This document shows positions 26,867-36,018 of a DNA stretch of 64,000 nt, in pieces (within the stretch, counting starts at the first letter, position 1; every line of letters starts with the position of its first letter). The DNA lies in assembly GCA_018332375.1 (NCBI GenBank), contig BOPV01000001.1, positions 3,720,001 to 3,784,000 on the forward strand, given 5' to 3'. A program made the translations under genes and the position numbers. The DNA comes from Roseiterribacter gracilis. GTDB lineage: Bacteria > Pseudomonadota > Alphaproteobacteria > BOG-932 > Roseiterribacteraceae. The notes under the pieces are model-generated. The model was not told the DNA's origin. It saw only the letters and a program-made list of their open reading frames with translations, and made no database searches.

Positions 26867-27887
26867 GCTCGACGTCGCGGCGATTGCGGAACGGTTGGTG
26901 CCCGGCACGCTGCAGGGCTGGTCGCCTGTGCGCGTTACCGGCAACAACCGCGTGTTTCGGATTGCGAGCGACACCGGCACGTTCGCGCTCAAATTCTATC
27001 CTTCGGTGGGGCGCGATCGCGACGAGCGGATCGAGCGCGAATTCGGCGGCCTGGGTTTTCTTACGGCGAACGGCATGTCGGGAACGGTTCCGACGCCGGT
27101 GGCACGCGACGATGCGGCAGGCGCTGCGCTTTATAGTTGGCTCGACGGCGAACCGCTGGCGCGCTTTGACGGCGTGATCGTGGATGCGCTGCTTGCGTTT
27201 CTGCACGATCTGCACGCGCTGCGCGGCATGCCGAACGCGCAGGCAATTCCGGATGCGCGCGAAGCGACGCGCACGCTTGCAGAATTGCTGGGGCAGGTCG
27301 AAGCGCGGCTCGCGCGGCTGCGCATGTCGCCCTGTCTGTTCGATCGTGCGCAAGCATGCCTCGACACGGCCGAGCACGCCTTGGCTGCTGCACGTCGCGC
27401 GGCAGAGGCCGCCTATGAAGCGGCGAAGCTCGATCCTGCCGCAGTGATTCCCACGACGCAGGCGACGCTGTCGCCGTCCGACTTCGGCGTGCACAACGCC
27501 GTCCGCTTGCGCGACGGGCGGATCGGCTTCGTCGATTTCGAGTATTTCGGCTGGGACGATCCGGTGAAGCTGACCGCGGACACGTTGTGGCATCCGGCGG
27601 GTTCGCTGGCGAACGACTCGCTTCTTGCCGAACGCTTCCGGCGCGGGGCTGCGTCGGTGTATGGCGACGCCGCCTATCACGCGCGGCTTGCGGCGCAATT
27701 GCCAATCTTCGGCCTGCGCTGGTGCTGCATCTGCCTCAACGAATTCCTGCCCGACCGCCTGGAGCAACGGCGTCGTGCCGGCGAACTGGGTGGCGAATCT
27801 GAAATCCTTGAACGTCAGCTTGTGAAAGCCGAGGGCATCCTTGCCCGCGTGCGCGAGATGCTGGCGTCGACTATGGTGGACGTATGA
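26859..27887 (+). CDS. Aminoglycoside phosphotransferase-family kinase
   Basis: This 342-aa protein has the APH/choline-kinase fold. The N-terminal lobe includes GNNRVFRIASDTGTFALKFYP with the ATP lysine, and the C-terminal lobe has the catalytic loop SPSDFGVHNAVRL and the metal motif FVDFEYFGWDDP. Such kinases phosphorylate small sugars or alcohols. In this operon it could phosphorylate a sugar or a modified heptose, but no substrate can be given. The start (26859) overlaps the HAD gene by 8 nt. Confidence 0.75.
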   Translation: MAELDVAAIAERLVPGTLQGWSPVRVTGNNRVFRIASDTGTFALKFYPSVGRDRDERIEREFGGLGFLTANGMSGTVPTPVARDDAAGAALYSWLDGEPLARFDGVIVDALLAFLHDLHALRGMPNAQAIPDAREATRTLAELLGQVEARLARLRMSPCLFDRAQACLDTAEHALAAARRAAEAAYEAAKLDPAAVIPTTQATLSPSDFGVHNAVRLRDGRIGFVDFEYFGWDDPVKLTADTLWHPAGSLANDSLLAERFRRGAASVYGDAAYHARLAAQLPIFGLRWCCICLNEFLPDRLEQRRRAGELGGESEILERQLVKAEGILARVREMLASTMVDV

Positions 27888-28714
27888 ATACGAATGGACC
27901 TGAGGGGACGCCCCTCGATGAGCGGTCGATCTATCTGCGATCGCTCGTGATCGATTCGCTCGAAGGCGGCGGTCGCGGGCATGTCGGCTCGACGCTGTCG
28001 CTGATCGAGATCATTCGCGTGCTCTATGACGACGTGCTGCGCGTGCGGCCGCAGGAGCCAACCTGGCCCGATCGCGATCGCTTCATTCTGAGCAAAGGGC
28101 ACGGCTGTCTCGCGCTCTATGCGCTGCTGGCCGACAAGGGCTTCTTTCCGCTTTCAGAGCTGCGCGAACAGTGCAAGGCCGGCGCGATGCTGGGCGGTCA
28201 CCCGGAACGCGGCCACACGCCCGGCGTCGAGGCCTCGACCGGTGCGCTTGGCCACGGCCTGTCGATCGGTCTCGGCATGGCGTTGGCGGCGCGCATGCAG
28301 GGACGCAACTCGCGCGTCTTCGTTGCGATGGGCGACGGCGAGCTCGACGAAGGTTCGGTCTGGGAAGGTGCCATGTGCGCCGCCAAGCACGGGCTTTCGA
28401 ACCTCACCGCGATCGTCGACTACAACAAGCTGCAATCCTACGGGCTGAAGCGCGACGTGCTGAATATCGAACCGCTCACCGATAAATGGGCTGCGTTCGG
28501 GTTCGAAGTGCGCGAATGCGACGGACATGCGATCGGCGCGCTGCGCGAGGCACTGCGCCCGTCGACCAGCGGCAAGCCGGTCGTCGTAATCTGCCACACG
28601 CTCAAGGGAAAAGGCCTGAGCTTCGCCGAACAAAATCCGAGCTGGCACCACAAGGCCAAGATCGGTGTCGAAGACGTCGCACGCATGCGCGGTGCGCTGG
28701 AGACGCAGGCATGA
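27884..28714 (+). CDS. Transketolase-like N-terminal subunit
   Basis: This 276-aa protein matches the N-terminal (TPP pyrophosphate-binding) half of transketolase. It has GHVGSTLSLIEI, SKGHGCLALYALL, GGHPERGHTPGVEASTGALGH and the TPP motif GDGELDEGSVWE. With the next gene it forms a split transketolase. In Leptospira-type carbohydrate clusters such pairs occur beside LIC12192-family genes. It could make sedoheptulose-7-P for gmhA, or act on an NDP-sugar. ATG overlaps the kinase stop as ATGA. Confidence 0.88.
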   Translation: MNTNGPEGTPLDERSIYLRSLVIDSLEGGGRGHVGSTLSLIEIIRVLYDDVLRVRPQEPTWPDRDRFILSKGHGCLALYALLADKGFFPLSELREQCKAGAMLGGHPERGHTPGVEASTGALGHGLSIGLGMALAARMQGRNSRVFVAMGDGELDEGSVWEGAMCAAKHGLSNLTAIVDYNKLQSYGLKRDVLNIEPLTDKWAAFGFEVRECDGHAIGALREALRPSTSGKPVVVICHTLKGKGLSFAEQNPSWHHKAKIGVEDVARMRGALETQA

Positions 28715-29640
28715 GACAGACGTCGCTGAAAATGGTCCACGAACTGGCGCGCAAGGATCCGCGCGTCCTGTTCATCGGATCGGATCTTGGTGCCGGCACC
28801 TTGGCCGACATGAAGAAGGAATTTCCCGACCGGTTTTTCATGGAAGGCGTCTGCGAAGCCAACATCATCGGCATGGCGGCCGGCCTGGCGATGGAAGGCT
28901 ACGTTCCGTACATCAACACGATCGCGACGTTCCTGACCCGGCGTTGCTTCGAGCAGGTTGCGATCGATCTGTGCCTGCATGATCTGCCGGCGCGGTTGAT
29001 CGCCAGCGGCGGCGGGCTTGTCTATGCACCGCTGGGGCCGACACATCTCGCGATGGAAGACATCGCGATCCTGCGCGCGCTGCCCAACATGACGATCGTC
29101 GCACCGGTCGATGCGGAAGAGATGGTGCGCGTCATGGAAGCCAGCCTCGACTGGCCGCACCCGATGTATATCCGTCTTGCCAAAGGCGGCGACCCGGTCG
29201 TGTCGCGCGCAGAAAACGGATTCGAGATCGGTCGCGCCATCCAGATGGCCGAGGGATCCGACGCGCTGATCGTCTCGACCGGCGTGATGACGACGCGCGC
29301 GCTGGAAGCGGCGCGTTCGCTGGCGGCCGACGGCGTTGCCGCGGCGGTTCTGCACATGCACACGATCAAGCCGCTCGACGCCGAGGCGCTGCTGCGTCTC
29401 GCGTCGGCGACGCGTGCGATCGTTACGGTCGAAGAACATCTCGCCAGCGGCGGTCTCGGCACCGCGGTGCTGGAATGTGTGTCGGATGCGGGTCTTGCCA
29501 AACGCGTTCTGCGCATCGGGCTCGGCGATGTGTTTCCGGAAGGCTACGGCTCGCAGGAACATCTGCTGCAAAGCAACGGGCTGACGGCGGCGCGTATTCG
29601 CGACACCGTGCTGACCGCGATCGGCGGACGCGCGTCGTGA
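28711..29640 (+). CDS. Transketolase-like C-terminal subunit
   Basis: The 309-aa partner has the pyrimidine-binding domain of transketolase (FFMEGVCEANIIGMAAGLA, with the catalytic Glu) and the C-terminal domain (TVEEHLASGGLGTAV). The pair probably forms a heterotetramer carrying TPP. ATG overlaps the N-terminal gene as ATGA, and its stop overlaps the next GTG as GTGA. The 1-deoxyxylulose synthase family is a related possibility, but the split form is typical of these carbohydrate clusters. Confidence 0.88.
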   Translation: MRQTSLKMVHELARKDPRVLFIGSDLGAGTLADMKKEFPDRFFMEGVCEANIIGMAAGLAMEGYVPYINTIATFLTRRCFEQVAIDLCLHDLPARLIASGGGLVYAPLGPTHLAMEDIAILRALPNMTIVAPVDAEEMVRVMEASLDWPHPMYIRLAKGGDPVVSRAENGFEIGRAIQMAEGSDALIVSTGVMTTRALEAARSLAADGVAAAVLHMHTIKPLDAEALLRLASATRAIVTVEEHLASGGLGTAVLECVSDAGLAKRVLRIGLGDVFPEGYGSQEHLLQSNGLTAARIRDTVLTAIGGRAS

Positions 29641-30461
29641 GCGAGGCCGCGGCAGCGCCGTCGTTCTGGAACGCAGCCGAACAGGCGCTTGCGGACCGGT
29701 TCCTGCGCGAAGGCTATCTGATCGAGCCAGTCGAAGATCGCGACGCGCTGGATCGGATTCGCCAGCTTCTGGCCGATCGTGCCGCGGCGGCGCTCAACCT
29801 GAAGCAGCCCGACGATCATGGTCACTTTCTCGATCGTATCGGCGAGGTGGTCGATGTTGCGCGGCTGAACGAGTTTCGGCTGCGCGTGATCGGCGATCTC
29901 AACGCGGCTGCATGGGCGCGGCCGGCGTATTTCTCGATCGCGCGCCGCAAGATCGAAACGATCGCGGGCAACGAGCTGGCGATGCAACGCCGCCTGAATC
30001 TGTCGATCCAGTTGCCCGGCGACGACAGCTCGCTGCTGCCGGTCCATGCCGACGTGTGGTCGGGCGACTCGCCGTTCGAAATCGTGCTGTGGACGCCATT
30101 GGTGAATTGCTACGGCACCAAGGCGATGTACATCCTGCCGCCCGAGCCGGCAAAGCGGCTCGAACGCGAACTACATGCGTTCAAAGGCAAGAGCAGCGAA
30201 GACATCTACCGCGCCTTCGAGAAGGACGTGATCTTTCTCGAAGTGCCGTACGGGCATTGCCTGCTGTTCAACCAGAATTTGCCGCACGGCAATCGCGTCA
30301 ACGACGAAACCGAAACGCGCTGGTCCATCAACTGCCGCTTCAAGGGCGTGTTCACGCCCTATGCCGACAAGAAGATCGGCGAGTTTTTCGAACCGATCAC
30401 CTTGCGTCCGGCCAGCCGTATCGGACTCGCCTACGAACTGCCGGGCGGCTTCGATGGCTGA
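29637..30461 (+). CDS. 2OG-Fe(II) oxygenase of the sporadic carbohydrate cluster type
   Basis: I recognise this 274-aa protein as the 2-oxoglutarate/Fe(II) oxygenase family that accompanies LIC12192-family genes. The metal site appears as PVHADVW (HxD) and LPHGNRVNDETETRW (distal His and Arg). Such an enzyme would hydroxylate or oxidise a sugar or sugar nucleotide. The conserved central region LNLSIQLPGDDSSLLPVH precedes the HxD. GTG 29637 overlaps the transketolase stop (GTGA). The substrate is unknown. Confidence 0.82.
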   Translation: MSEAAAAPSFWNAAEQALADRFLREGYLIEPVEDRDALDRIRQLLADRAAAALNLKQPDDHGHFLDRIGEVVDVARLNEFRLRVIGDLNAAAWARPAYFSIARRKIETIAGNELAMQRRLNLSIQLPGDDSSLLPVHADVWSGDSPFEIVLWTPLVNCYGTKAMYILPPEPAKRLERELHAFKGKSSEDIYRAFEKDVIFLEVPYGHCLLFNQNLPHGNRVNDETETRWSINCRFKGVFTPYADKKIGEFFEPITLRPASRIGLAYELPGGFDG

Positions 30462-30864
30462 AGGGGCGGGCTATCGCGGCTATGTCGCGTCGCGTCCGAT
30501 CCTGGGCAACCGGACGCCGCAGCACGTGCAGAATCTCGTCATTCGCGACTATGCCGCGCGTCGCGGCCTGCGCTACCTGCTGAGCGCAACCGAATATGCG
30601 ATGCCTGGCAGTTCGATGATGCTGGAAAGCGTGCTCGACGAGCTCGACGCGGTCGAGGGCGTGATCGCTTATTCGGTTTTCATGCTGCCGGAGTCCAGCA
30701 CGGCGCGCGCAACGATCTTCCGTCGCATCATCGAAGCGGGCAAGTCGCTGCACGGTGCCGTCGAAGACGTGCGCATCGCGACCTATGACGACGTGCAGCG
30801 CGTCGAAGAATGGTTCCAGGTGCAACGCGCCGTGGCGACGCCTTGGGGTGTGAAAGAGACCTGA
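30454..30864 (+). CDS. LIC12192-family sporadic carbohydrate cluster protein
   Basis: This 136-aa protein matches the family known as sporadic carbohydrate cluster protein, LIC12192 type. It has GYRGYVASRPILGNRTPQHV, NLVIRDYAARRGL and SATEYAMPGSSMMLE. These proteins are found with the 2OG-Fe(II) oxygenase and split transketolase, but their reaction is not known to me. It overlaps the oxygenase by 8 nt. No transmembrane segment or signal peptide is visible. Confidence 0.85.
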   Translation: MAEGAGYRGYVASRPILGNRTPQHVQNLVIRDYAARRGLRYLLSATEYAMPGSSMMLESVLDELDAVEGVIAYSVFMLPESSTARATIFRRIIEAGKSLHGAVEDVRIATYDDVQRVEEWFQVQRAVATPWGVKET

Positions 30865-30865
30865 C

Positions 30866-31531
30866 ATGGCGATCATCGATTTCGTGCAGCCGCTCCACAG
30901 CTCGACCAAGCGCGACTACGTGCAGCGCGTCGTCGAGCACGACAAGGCAGAATGCGCCGCAGTGGCGCGCCAGTTCGGCGCCGACTATTGGGACGGCGAC
31001 CGCAAATACGGCTATGGCGGCTATCGCTATGACGGGCGCTGGCGGCCGATCGCCGAGCGGATGGCCGAACATTACGGCCTGCGCGCCGGCGACCGCGTGC
31101 TCGATGTCGGTTGCGGCAAAGCCTATCTGCTGTACGAGCTGCAGCAGGTCGTGCCCGGCCTGGTCGTCGAAGGGATCGACATTTCGGCCTACGGTATCGC
31201 GAACGCCAAAGAAGAAATGCGCCCGTTCCTCAAAGTCGGAAATGCGACGTCGTTGCCGTACGAGGATGGAAGCTTCGACTTCGTCGTGTCGCTGACCACG
31301 TTGCACAATCTCGGCATCGCAGACCTGTCGCAGGCGTTCCGCGAAATCCAGCGCGTCGGCCGCTCGCCGCGCAAATATGTGATGGTCGAATCGTTCCGCA
31401 ACGAGCGCGAGAAGGCCAACCTGCTGTACTGGCAACTGACCTGCCTGTCGTTTCACGATCCGGATGGCTGGTCGTGGATTGCGCAGCAGGCCGGCTACGA
31501 CGGCGACCTGGGCTTCATCTACTTCGAATGA
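30866..31531 (+). CDS. Class I SAM-dependent methyltransferase
   Basis: The 221-aa protein carries a SAM-binding motif, VLDVGCGKAYLLYEL, near residues 80-94, followed by GIDISAYGIANAK and NATSLPYEDGSFDFVVSLTTLHN. It may methylate a sugar or sugar nucleotide in this pathway. It starts one base after the LIC12192 stop, with an ATG at 30866. The N-terminal 60 residues have a DYWDGDRKYGYGGYRYDGRW region conserved in such cluster methyltransferases. Confidence 0.8.
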   Translation: MAIIDFVQPLHSSTKRDYVQRVVEHDKAECAAVARQFGADYWDGDRKYGYGGYRYDGRWRPIAERMAEHYGLRAGDRVLDVGCGKAYLLYELQQVVPGLVVEGIDISAYGIANAKEEMRPFLKVGNATSLPYEDGSFDFVVSLTTLHNLGIADLSQAFREIQRVGRSPRKYVMVESFRNEREKANLLYWQLTCLSFHDPDGWSWIAQQAGYDGDLGFIYFE

Positions 31532-31541
31532 AGGTGCGCAC

Positions 31542-32051
31542 ATGAAAGTGATTGCGCCCGACTGCTACGGCGCGGACGAACGGCTGGTCATTGCGACCGC
31601 CGAAGATCTGGCGACGATCCGGCAGGATGCGAAAACTGGTGCACGCGGCCGTTCGCGCCTGTGTGCGCATCCGGATTCCAGCGTTCCCGTGCATGAGATG
31701 CTGATCGCGCACACGGCCGACGTCTATGTCCGGCCGCACCGCCATGCCGGCAAGGACGAAAGCTTGCTGCTGCTGGAAGGCGAGATCGACGCGTTGTTTT
31801 TTGCCGATGACGGAACGGTGCGGCAGCGCACCGCGATGTCGGCCTATGGCGGATCGGCGCCGTTCTACTATCGGATCCCGCCCGGCGTGTGGCACGCGAT
31901 CATCATTCGAAGCCCGCTCGCCGTCTTCATGGAAGTCACGGGCGGTCCGTTCCGGCGCGAAGATACCGAGTTCCCGACCTGGGCGCCGGACGGCAACGAC
32001 CTCGCCGCGGCACGCGCGTGGGTTGCCAGCCTCGGCGCCGCATCCGTCTGA
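31542..32051 (+). CDS. WbuC-type cupin-fold protein
   Basis: This 169-aa cupin has metal-binding residues in RPHRHAGKDESLLLLEGEID and a second motif PPGVWHAIIIRSPLAVFME, matching the WbuC family found in O-antigen and other sugar clusters. The exact reaction is not known to me; it may be an isomerase, dioxygenase or sugar-binding role. It lies 10 nt after the methyltransferase and 10 nt before the oxidoreductase. Confidence 0.8.
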   Translation: MKVIAPDCYGADERLVIATAEDLATIRQDAKTGARGRSRLCAHPDSSVPVHEMLIAHTADVYVRPHRHAGKDESLLLLEGEIDALFFADDGTVRQRTAMSAYGGSAPFYYRIPPGVWHAIIIRSPLAVFMEVTGGPFRREDTEFPTWAPDGNDLAAARAWVASLGAASV

Positions 32052-32061
32052 GCAGGCACGC

Positions 32062-33108
32062 TTGTTACGCCTCGGAATTGCCGGCGTCGGCAGAGTCGGC
32101 CAGATCGCGCATCTCGCGCATTACGCCGCGCTGCCCGATCTGGACATCACGATTGCGGATCTGCGTCCCGACCTCGCAAACGAAGTCGCGCAGCGCTACG
32201 GCGTGCGCGCAGTCGTCGATCATCATGCGCTGCTGGCGCAGGGATTGGACGCGCTTGTCGTCGTCGTGCGCCGCGAAGCGCTGGGGCCGATCGTGCTCGA
32301 CGCGTTGGCAGCCGGCGTTCCGGTCCTGTCGGAAAAGCCAGTGGCGATGACGCTCACCGACGCCGAACGGTTGCGCGACGCCGCGATCCGGCATGGCGTA
32401 TTGTACGCGGCCGGCTACATGAAGCGCAGCGATGCAGGCGTCGCCCATGCGCGCGACCTGCTGCAACGACGCCGGCAAGATGGTGCCTGGGGGGCATTGG
32501 TGCGCGTCGAGGTATGGAGCGAGGCCGGCATCGACGGCGCGCAACCGCAGACGGTCGCGATGACCGCAGAAGCACGCCCGTCGGGACTCGAAACCTGGGA
32601 AGCGGCGCCAGACTGGCTGCCGCCGTCGCTGCGGGGCGCGTACGAGGAAACGCTCAACGTCCACAGCCATGCGACGAATCTGGTGCGCTGGATGCTGGAT
32701 GCGCCGCTTGCGATCACAACCGCCCAGCGCGACGGCGCGCTGGTCACAGTGACGGCGCAGGCGGCCGACATCCCGGTCGCGTTCGCGCTGCGCGACGATC
32801 GACGCAGCAGCGCCTGGTCGGAAGGCGCGTCGTTCGTCTTCGCAGGCGGAACGCTTCGGCTGGACCTGCCGGCACCGTTTCTGCCGGCTGCCGCTGCGCG
32901 TGTGACCGAGTCGTCGCCCGCAGGCACGCAAGTCCACACCGTCGATGCCGACGGCGGCGCATTCGCGCGCCAGTGCAAATCGTTCGTCGCAGCCGTGCGC
33001 GGCACGGCGAAATTTCCCGCTCTTGGAGCAGATGCCGTCCACGACGTTGCGTTCGCGGACGACTTATGGCGCCGTCTCACCGCGCCAGCCTTTCTGGAGA
33101 CACGTTGA
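32062..33108 (+). CDS. Gfo/Idh/MocA-family oxidoreductase
   Basis: The 348-aa protein has an N-terminal NAD(P)-binding Rossmann motif (GIAGVGRVGQIAHLAHY) and the family's EKPVAMTLTDAERL motif, with a C-terminal (alpha+beta) substrate domain. These enzymes oxidise or reduce sugars. The TTG start at 32062 is inferred from GCAGG 6 nt upstream and the lack of an ATG; an ATG start further upstream would overlap the cupin. The stop overlaps the next start by one base. Confidence 0.82.
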   Translation: MLRLGIAGVGRVGQIAHLAHYAALPDLDITIADLRPDLANEVAQRYGVRAVVDHHALLAQGLDALVVVVRREALGPIVLDALAAGVPVLSEKPVAMTLTDAERLRDAAIRHGVLYAAGYMKRSDAGVAHARDLLQRRRQDGAWGALVRVEVWSEAGIDGAQPQTVAMTAEARPSGLETWEAAPDWLPPSLRGAYEETLNVHSHATNLVRWMLDAPLAITTAQRDGALVTVTAQAADIPVAFALRDDRRSSAWSEGASFVFAGGTLRLDLPAPFLPAAAARVTESSPAGTQVHTVDADGGAFARQCKSFVAAVRGTAKFPALGADAVHDVAFADDLWRRLTAPAFLETR

Positions 33109-34373
33109 TGCCAGCGACCCTCGTCAAGACGATCGAACATTGCCTCATGTGCGCCAGCAGCGCGCTGGTGAAGCGTGTTCCGTTGCGTCCGATCCCGATC
33201 GCCACGCCCAACTTCGACGTAACTGCGGCAGGTGCATCCGACGAGGAGCTGCGCGCCGGCGTTCCGCTCGACCTGTGGCAATGCACGTCGTGCGGCCACG
33301 TCCAGGTCGGCGCCGAGGGCGATCCCGAGTTGCAATATCGCGACTATGTCTACACGACGTCGTTGTCGCTGGGGCTGGCCGACCATTTCCGCAATTACGG
33401 GCAGACGATCGTCCAGACATACGGGCTGCAGCCCAACGACCTGGTGGTCGAGATGGGCAGCAACGACGGCACCTTGCTGCGTGTCTTCAAAGAAGCCGGC
33501 ATGCGCGTGCAAGGCGTCGATCCGGCGCGCCGTGTCGCCGAACAGGCGACCGAGCGCGGCATACCGACCGTGCCGGAATTCTTCGATGCGCGTCTTGCCG
33601 CCGGGTTGCGCGAACGGCTGGGGCCGGCGCGTACGATCATCGCCAACAATGTGATCGCCAATATCGGCGGCCTCGGCAGCGTCGCCGATGGCGTGCGCAC
33701 CTTGCTCGCGCCGGATGGGATCTTCGTGTTCGAAACCCAGTACGGGCCCGACGTGATCGATCACGTTCTGCTCGACACGGTCTATCACGAGCATCTCAGC
33801 TACTTCCTGGCCGAGCCGACGGCGCTTTGGCTGGCGGCGCATGGGCTGGAAGCGATCGCGTTCGAACATATCGCGACCAAGGGCGGCTCGATCCGCGTCG
33901 TTGCGCAACTGGCAAACGGACCGCGTCCGATCGACAAGTCGGTCGCCGCATGGATTGCGCGCGAACACGCCGAAGGCATGTTCGACCAGCCCTATTTCGA
34001 CCGGCTCGCCACCAGCCTCGCGGCAATTCGCAGCGACCTCGCGACGATCGTCGCGCGTGAGAAAGCGGCCGGCCGTCAAGTTGCGGGCTATGGCGTGTCG
34101 GTCGGCACGACGGCGCTGCTGCCGCAATTCGACCTGACCGACGAGATCGCGTTTCTGGTCGACGACGATCCGCACAAGCCGCCGACGTTGCGCGGCCCCG
34201 ACTATGAAATTCCGGTCTGCCGCAGCGACGAACTTGCGGCCCGCGCGCCCGGCACGGTGGTGATCTTCGCCTGGCGCTATGCCGAGCCGATCATTGCAAA
34301 GAACAAGGCCTATCTGGCGAACGGCGGCACGTTCATCGTGCCGCTGCCGACCGTGCGCGAGATACGCGGTTGA
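33108..34373 (+). CDS. Sugar C-methyltransferase-like (Methyltransf_13/14)
   Basis: The 421-aa protein has an N-terminal putative zinc-binding region (EHCLMCASSALV and LWQCTSCGHVQVG), a central SAM domain (DLVVEMGSNDGTLLRVFKEAG) and a C-terminal domain (GYGVSVGTTALL). This is the organisation of C-methyltransferases of deoxysugar biosynthesis. A similar protein is encoded at 39682. It is the last gene of the plus-strand operon. Its stop lies 1 nt from the convergent TPR-GSCFA stop. Confidence 0.82.
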   Translation: MPATLVKTIEHCLMCASSALVKRVPLRPIPIATPNFDVTAAGASDEELRAGVPLDLWQCTSCGHVQVGAEGDPELQYRDYVYTTSLSLGLADHFRNYGQTIVQTYGLQPNDLVVEMGSNDGTLLRVFKEAGMRVQGVDPARRVAEQATERGIPTVPEFFDARLAAGLRERLGPARTIIANNVIANIGGLGSVADGVRTLLAPDGIFVFETQYGPDVIDHVLLDTVYHEHLSYFLAEPTALWLAAHGLEAIAFEHIATKGGSIRVVAQLANGPRPIDKSVAAWIAREHAEGMFDQPYFDRLATSLAAIRSDLATIVAREKAAGRQVAGYGVSVGTTALLPQFDLTDEIAFLVDDDPHKPPTLRGPDYEIPVCRSDELAARAPGTVVIFAWRYAEPIIAKNKAYLANGGTFIVPLPTVREIRG

Positions 34374-34374
34374 T

Positions 34375-35961
34375 CTATGCCGCGTTCGCGGCGGCTGCTT
34401 CCGCGGTTGCGGCGAGCTCGCCTTTGCCGAAGACGCGGATGAAGGACAGAAGAATGCGGTCGATATGCGACTGCGAAATGTGGAACGGCGATCCGTCGTC
34501 GATCCCGAAAAGCTGGCCCGCATGTCCGCCGAACCAGCGCACCATCTCGAACGACGGCCAATAATAGAGATTGGCGATGCCGGTGCGGTCGAGCTCTGCC
34601 GCGGCGACGCGCAAGGTCGACTTGGAAATACAGTCGGCGATCACGGCCGACGGATATTCGAACGTTGCTTTGAGCGGGACCGGCGAAACCGTCAACACGA
34701 CGCAGCAGGACGGGCTGAGCGTGCGCAGTGCCGCGATCATCACCTGCAGGTTGCCGACATTCTCGGCGACTGACGTGGTGCGGAACTCGAACTCGTCGCT
34801 CGCCAGCGCAGCCTGAAAGTTAGCGCCGAAGGTCGAGGCAAAGCGGCCATTGTCGCGACGGAAGAAGGCCGGCGCGACGCCCAGCGAAATGATCACCGTA
34901 TCGGCTGCCGCGATTGCATCGCGTAGCTGAACCCGCCGTTCCGGTCCGATCAGCGTGTCGAACGGTTCGGTTTCCGGACGGTCGGTACCGCTGACCCATT
35001 CCAGGAAGTAGCGGTTGCCGTAGGTGTTGTTGATGTCTTCGGCGTAGCGAAGATATTCGGTCGGAACGCCCAGCTTCACCAGCGACCGCGCGATGTTCTG
35101 CGCGAAGCACGATCCCAGCGTGAAAACCGGCGTCGTGTTCGACAGGCGCGGTTTCACATCGCGGAAGCCGCCCAGAACATATTCGGCAACGAATTTGTCG
35201 AAGTCTTCGAATTCTTTCGCCGCGCGCGGATAGCGCGCCATCTTGCGCTTGGACCGACGCTCGCCGCGCGCAGCAAGGCGATCGCGGTCGATCTGCGCGG
35301 CACGATGCTGCGGCACCAGCTCCAGCGCGCGCTCGAGATGCTTGAGCGCCTCGTCTTCGCGTTCGAGTTCGGTCAGCGTCAGCGCGTATTGATAGTGCGT
35401 GTCGGCATTGTCGGGCTCAAGTTCGAGCGCACGGCGCAGCGCCGCCTCTGACTCAACTTCGCGCGAGCTGTATTGCAGGGCGGCGCCGTAGTCGCGCCAC
35501 AGATGTGGATTGTCCGGTTCGATCCGAACCGCTTCGCCAAGATGGAGCTGCGCCTCGGCAAGGTCGCGTGCGCCCGCGACGCGAACGATGAGAGCTTTGG
35601 AGCAGGCGTGGCGCGCAGCCGCATTGTTGGGCTGGATTGCGATGGCGCGCTGCAGGAACGGAACCGCATCGATCGAACGCTTGCTGCGCATCAGGCACAA
35701 GCCCGCATTCAAGTCGGCGGTCGGATGCCCAGGAACAAGCGCTGCGGTTTGGCGAAAGAGCTCAACCGCCTCGTCGGTTCGCCCCTGTGCTGCGCGCACC
35801 AGGCCAAGCGCCTCGAGCGCTTCGGCGTCGTTAGGATTCGCGGCGAGCCGTTCTTTTGCGAGACTTTCGGCGCGCGCAACGTCGTCGCCGGCTTCCGCAT
35901 GAAGTGCCGTAGCTGCTTGGTTCATGGTGGCAGTCATCGTGTCCGGTTTCGTGCGCAGCAT
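34375..35961 (-). CDS. TPR protein with C-terminal GSCFA domain
   Basis: The N-terminal half (about residues 15-240) consists of TPR repeats (AEALEALGLVRAAQGRTDEA and later units). The C-terminal half has a GSCFA domain: VFTLGSCFAQNIARSLVKLG with the likely catalytic Ser, and the RTLSPSCCVVLTVSPVPL region. GSCFA proteins belong to the SGNH hydrolase/acyltransferase-like group and often occur with polysaccharide genes. ATG 35961 has GAGG 7 nt upstream. A later start at 35937 is possible because a CtrA box lies 18 nt upstream. Confidence 0.85.
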   Translation of the reverse strand: MLRTKPDTMTATMNQAATALHAEAGDDVARAESLAKERLAANPNDAEALEALGLVRAAQGRTDEAVELFRQTAALVPGHPTADLNAGLCLMRSKRSIDAVPFLQRAIAIQPNNAAARHACSKALIVRVAGARDLAEAQLHLGEAVRIEPDNPHLWRDYGAALQYSSREVESEAALRRALELEPDNADTHYQYALTLTELEREDEALKHLERALELVPQHRAAQIDRDRLAARGERRSKRKMARYPRAAKEFEDFDKFVAEYVLGGFRDVKPRLSNTTPVFTLGSCFAQNIARSLVKLGVPTEYLRYAEDINNTYGNRYFLEWVSGTDRPETEPFDTLIGPERRVQLRDAIAAADTVIISLGVAPAFFRRDNGRFASTFGANFQAALASDEFEFRTTSVAENVGNLQVMIAALRTLSPSCCVVLTVSPVPLKATFEYPSAVIADCISKSTLRVAAAELDRTGIANLYYWPSFEMVRWFGGHAGQLFGIDDGSPFHISQSHIDRILLSFIRVFGKGELAATAEAAAANAA

Positions 35962-35978
35962 TTTGGCGCCTCGCACGG

Positions 35979-35994
35979 TTAAGCGCGATTTAAC
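35979..35994. promoter_or_regulatory. CtrA box upstream of the TPR-GSCFA gene
   Basis: TTAA (35979-35982), 7 nt, TTAAC (35990-35994) is an exact CtrA consensus. It lies in the short gap between the end of the ATP-grasp gene and the TPR-GSCFA gene. It is 18 nt from the chosen start of that gene. Confidence 0.7.
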
Positions 35995-36018
35995 CCTGCG
36001 CCGCCGCCGAGAAGCGCG

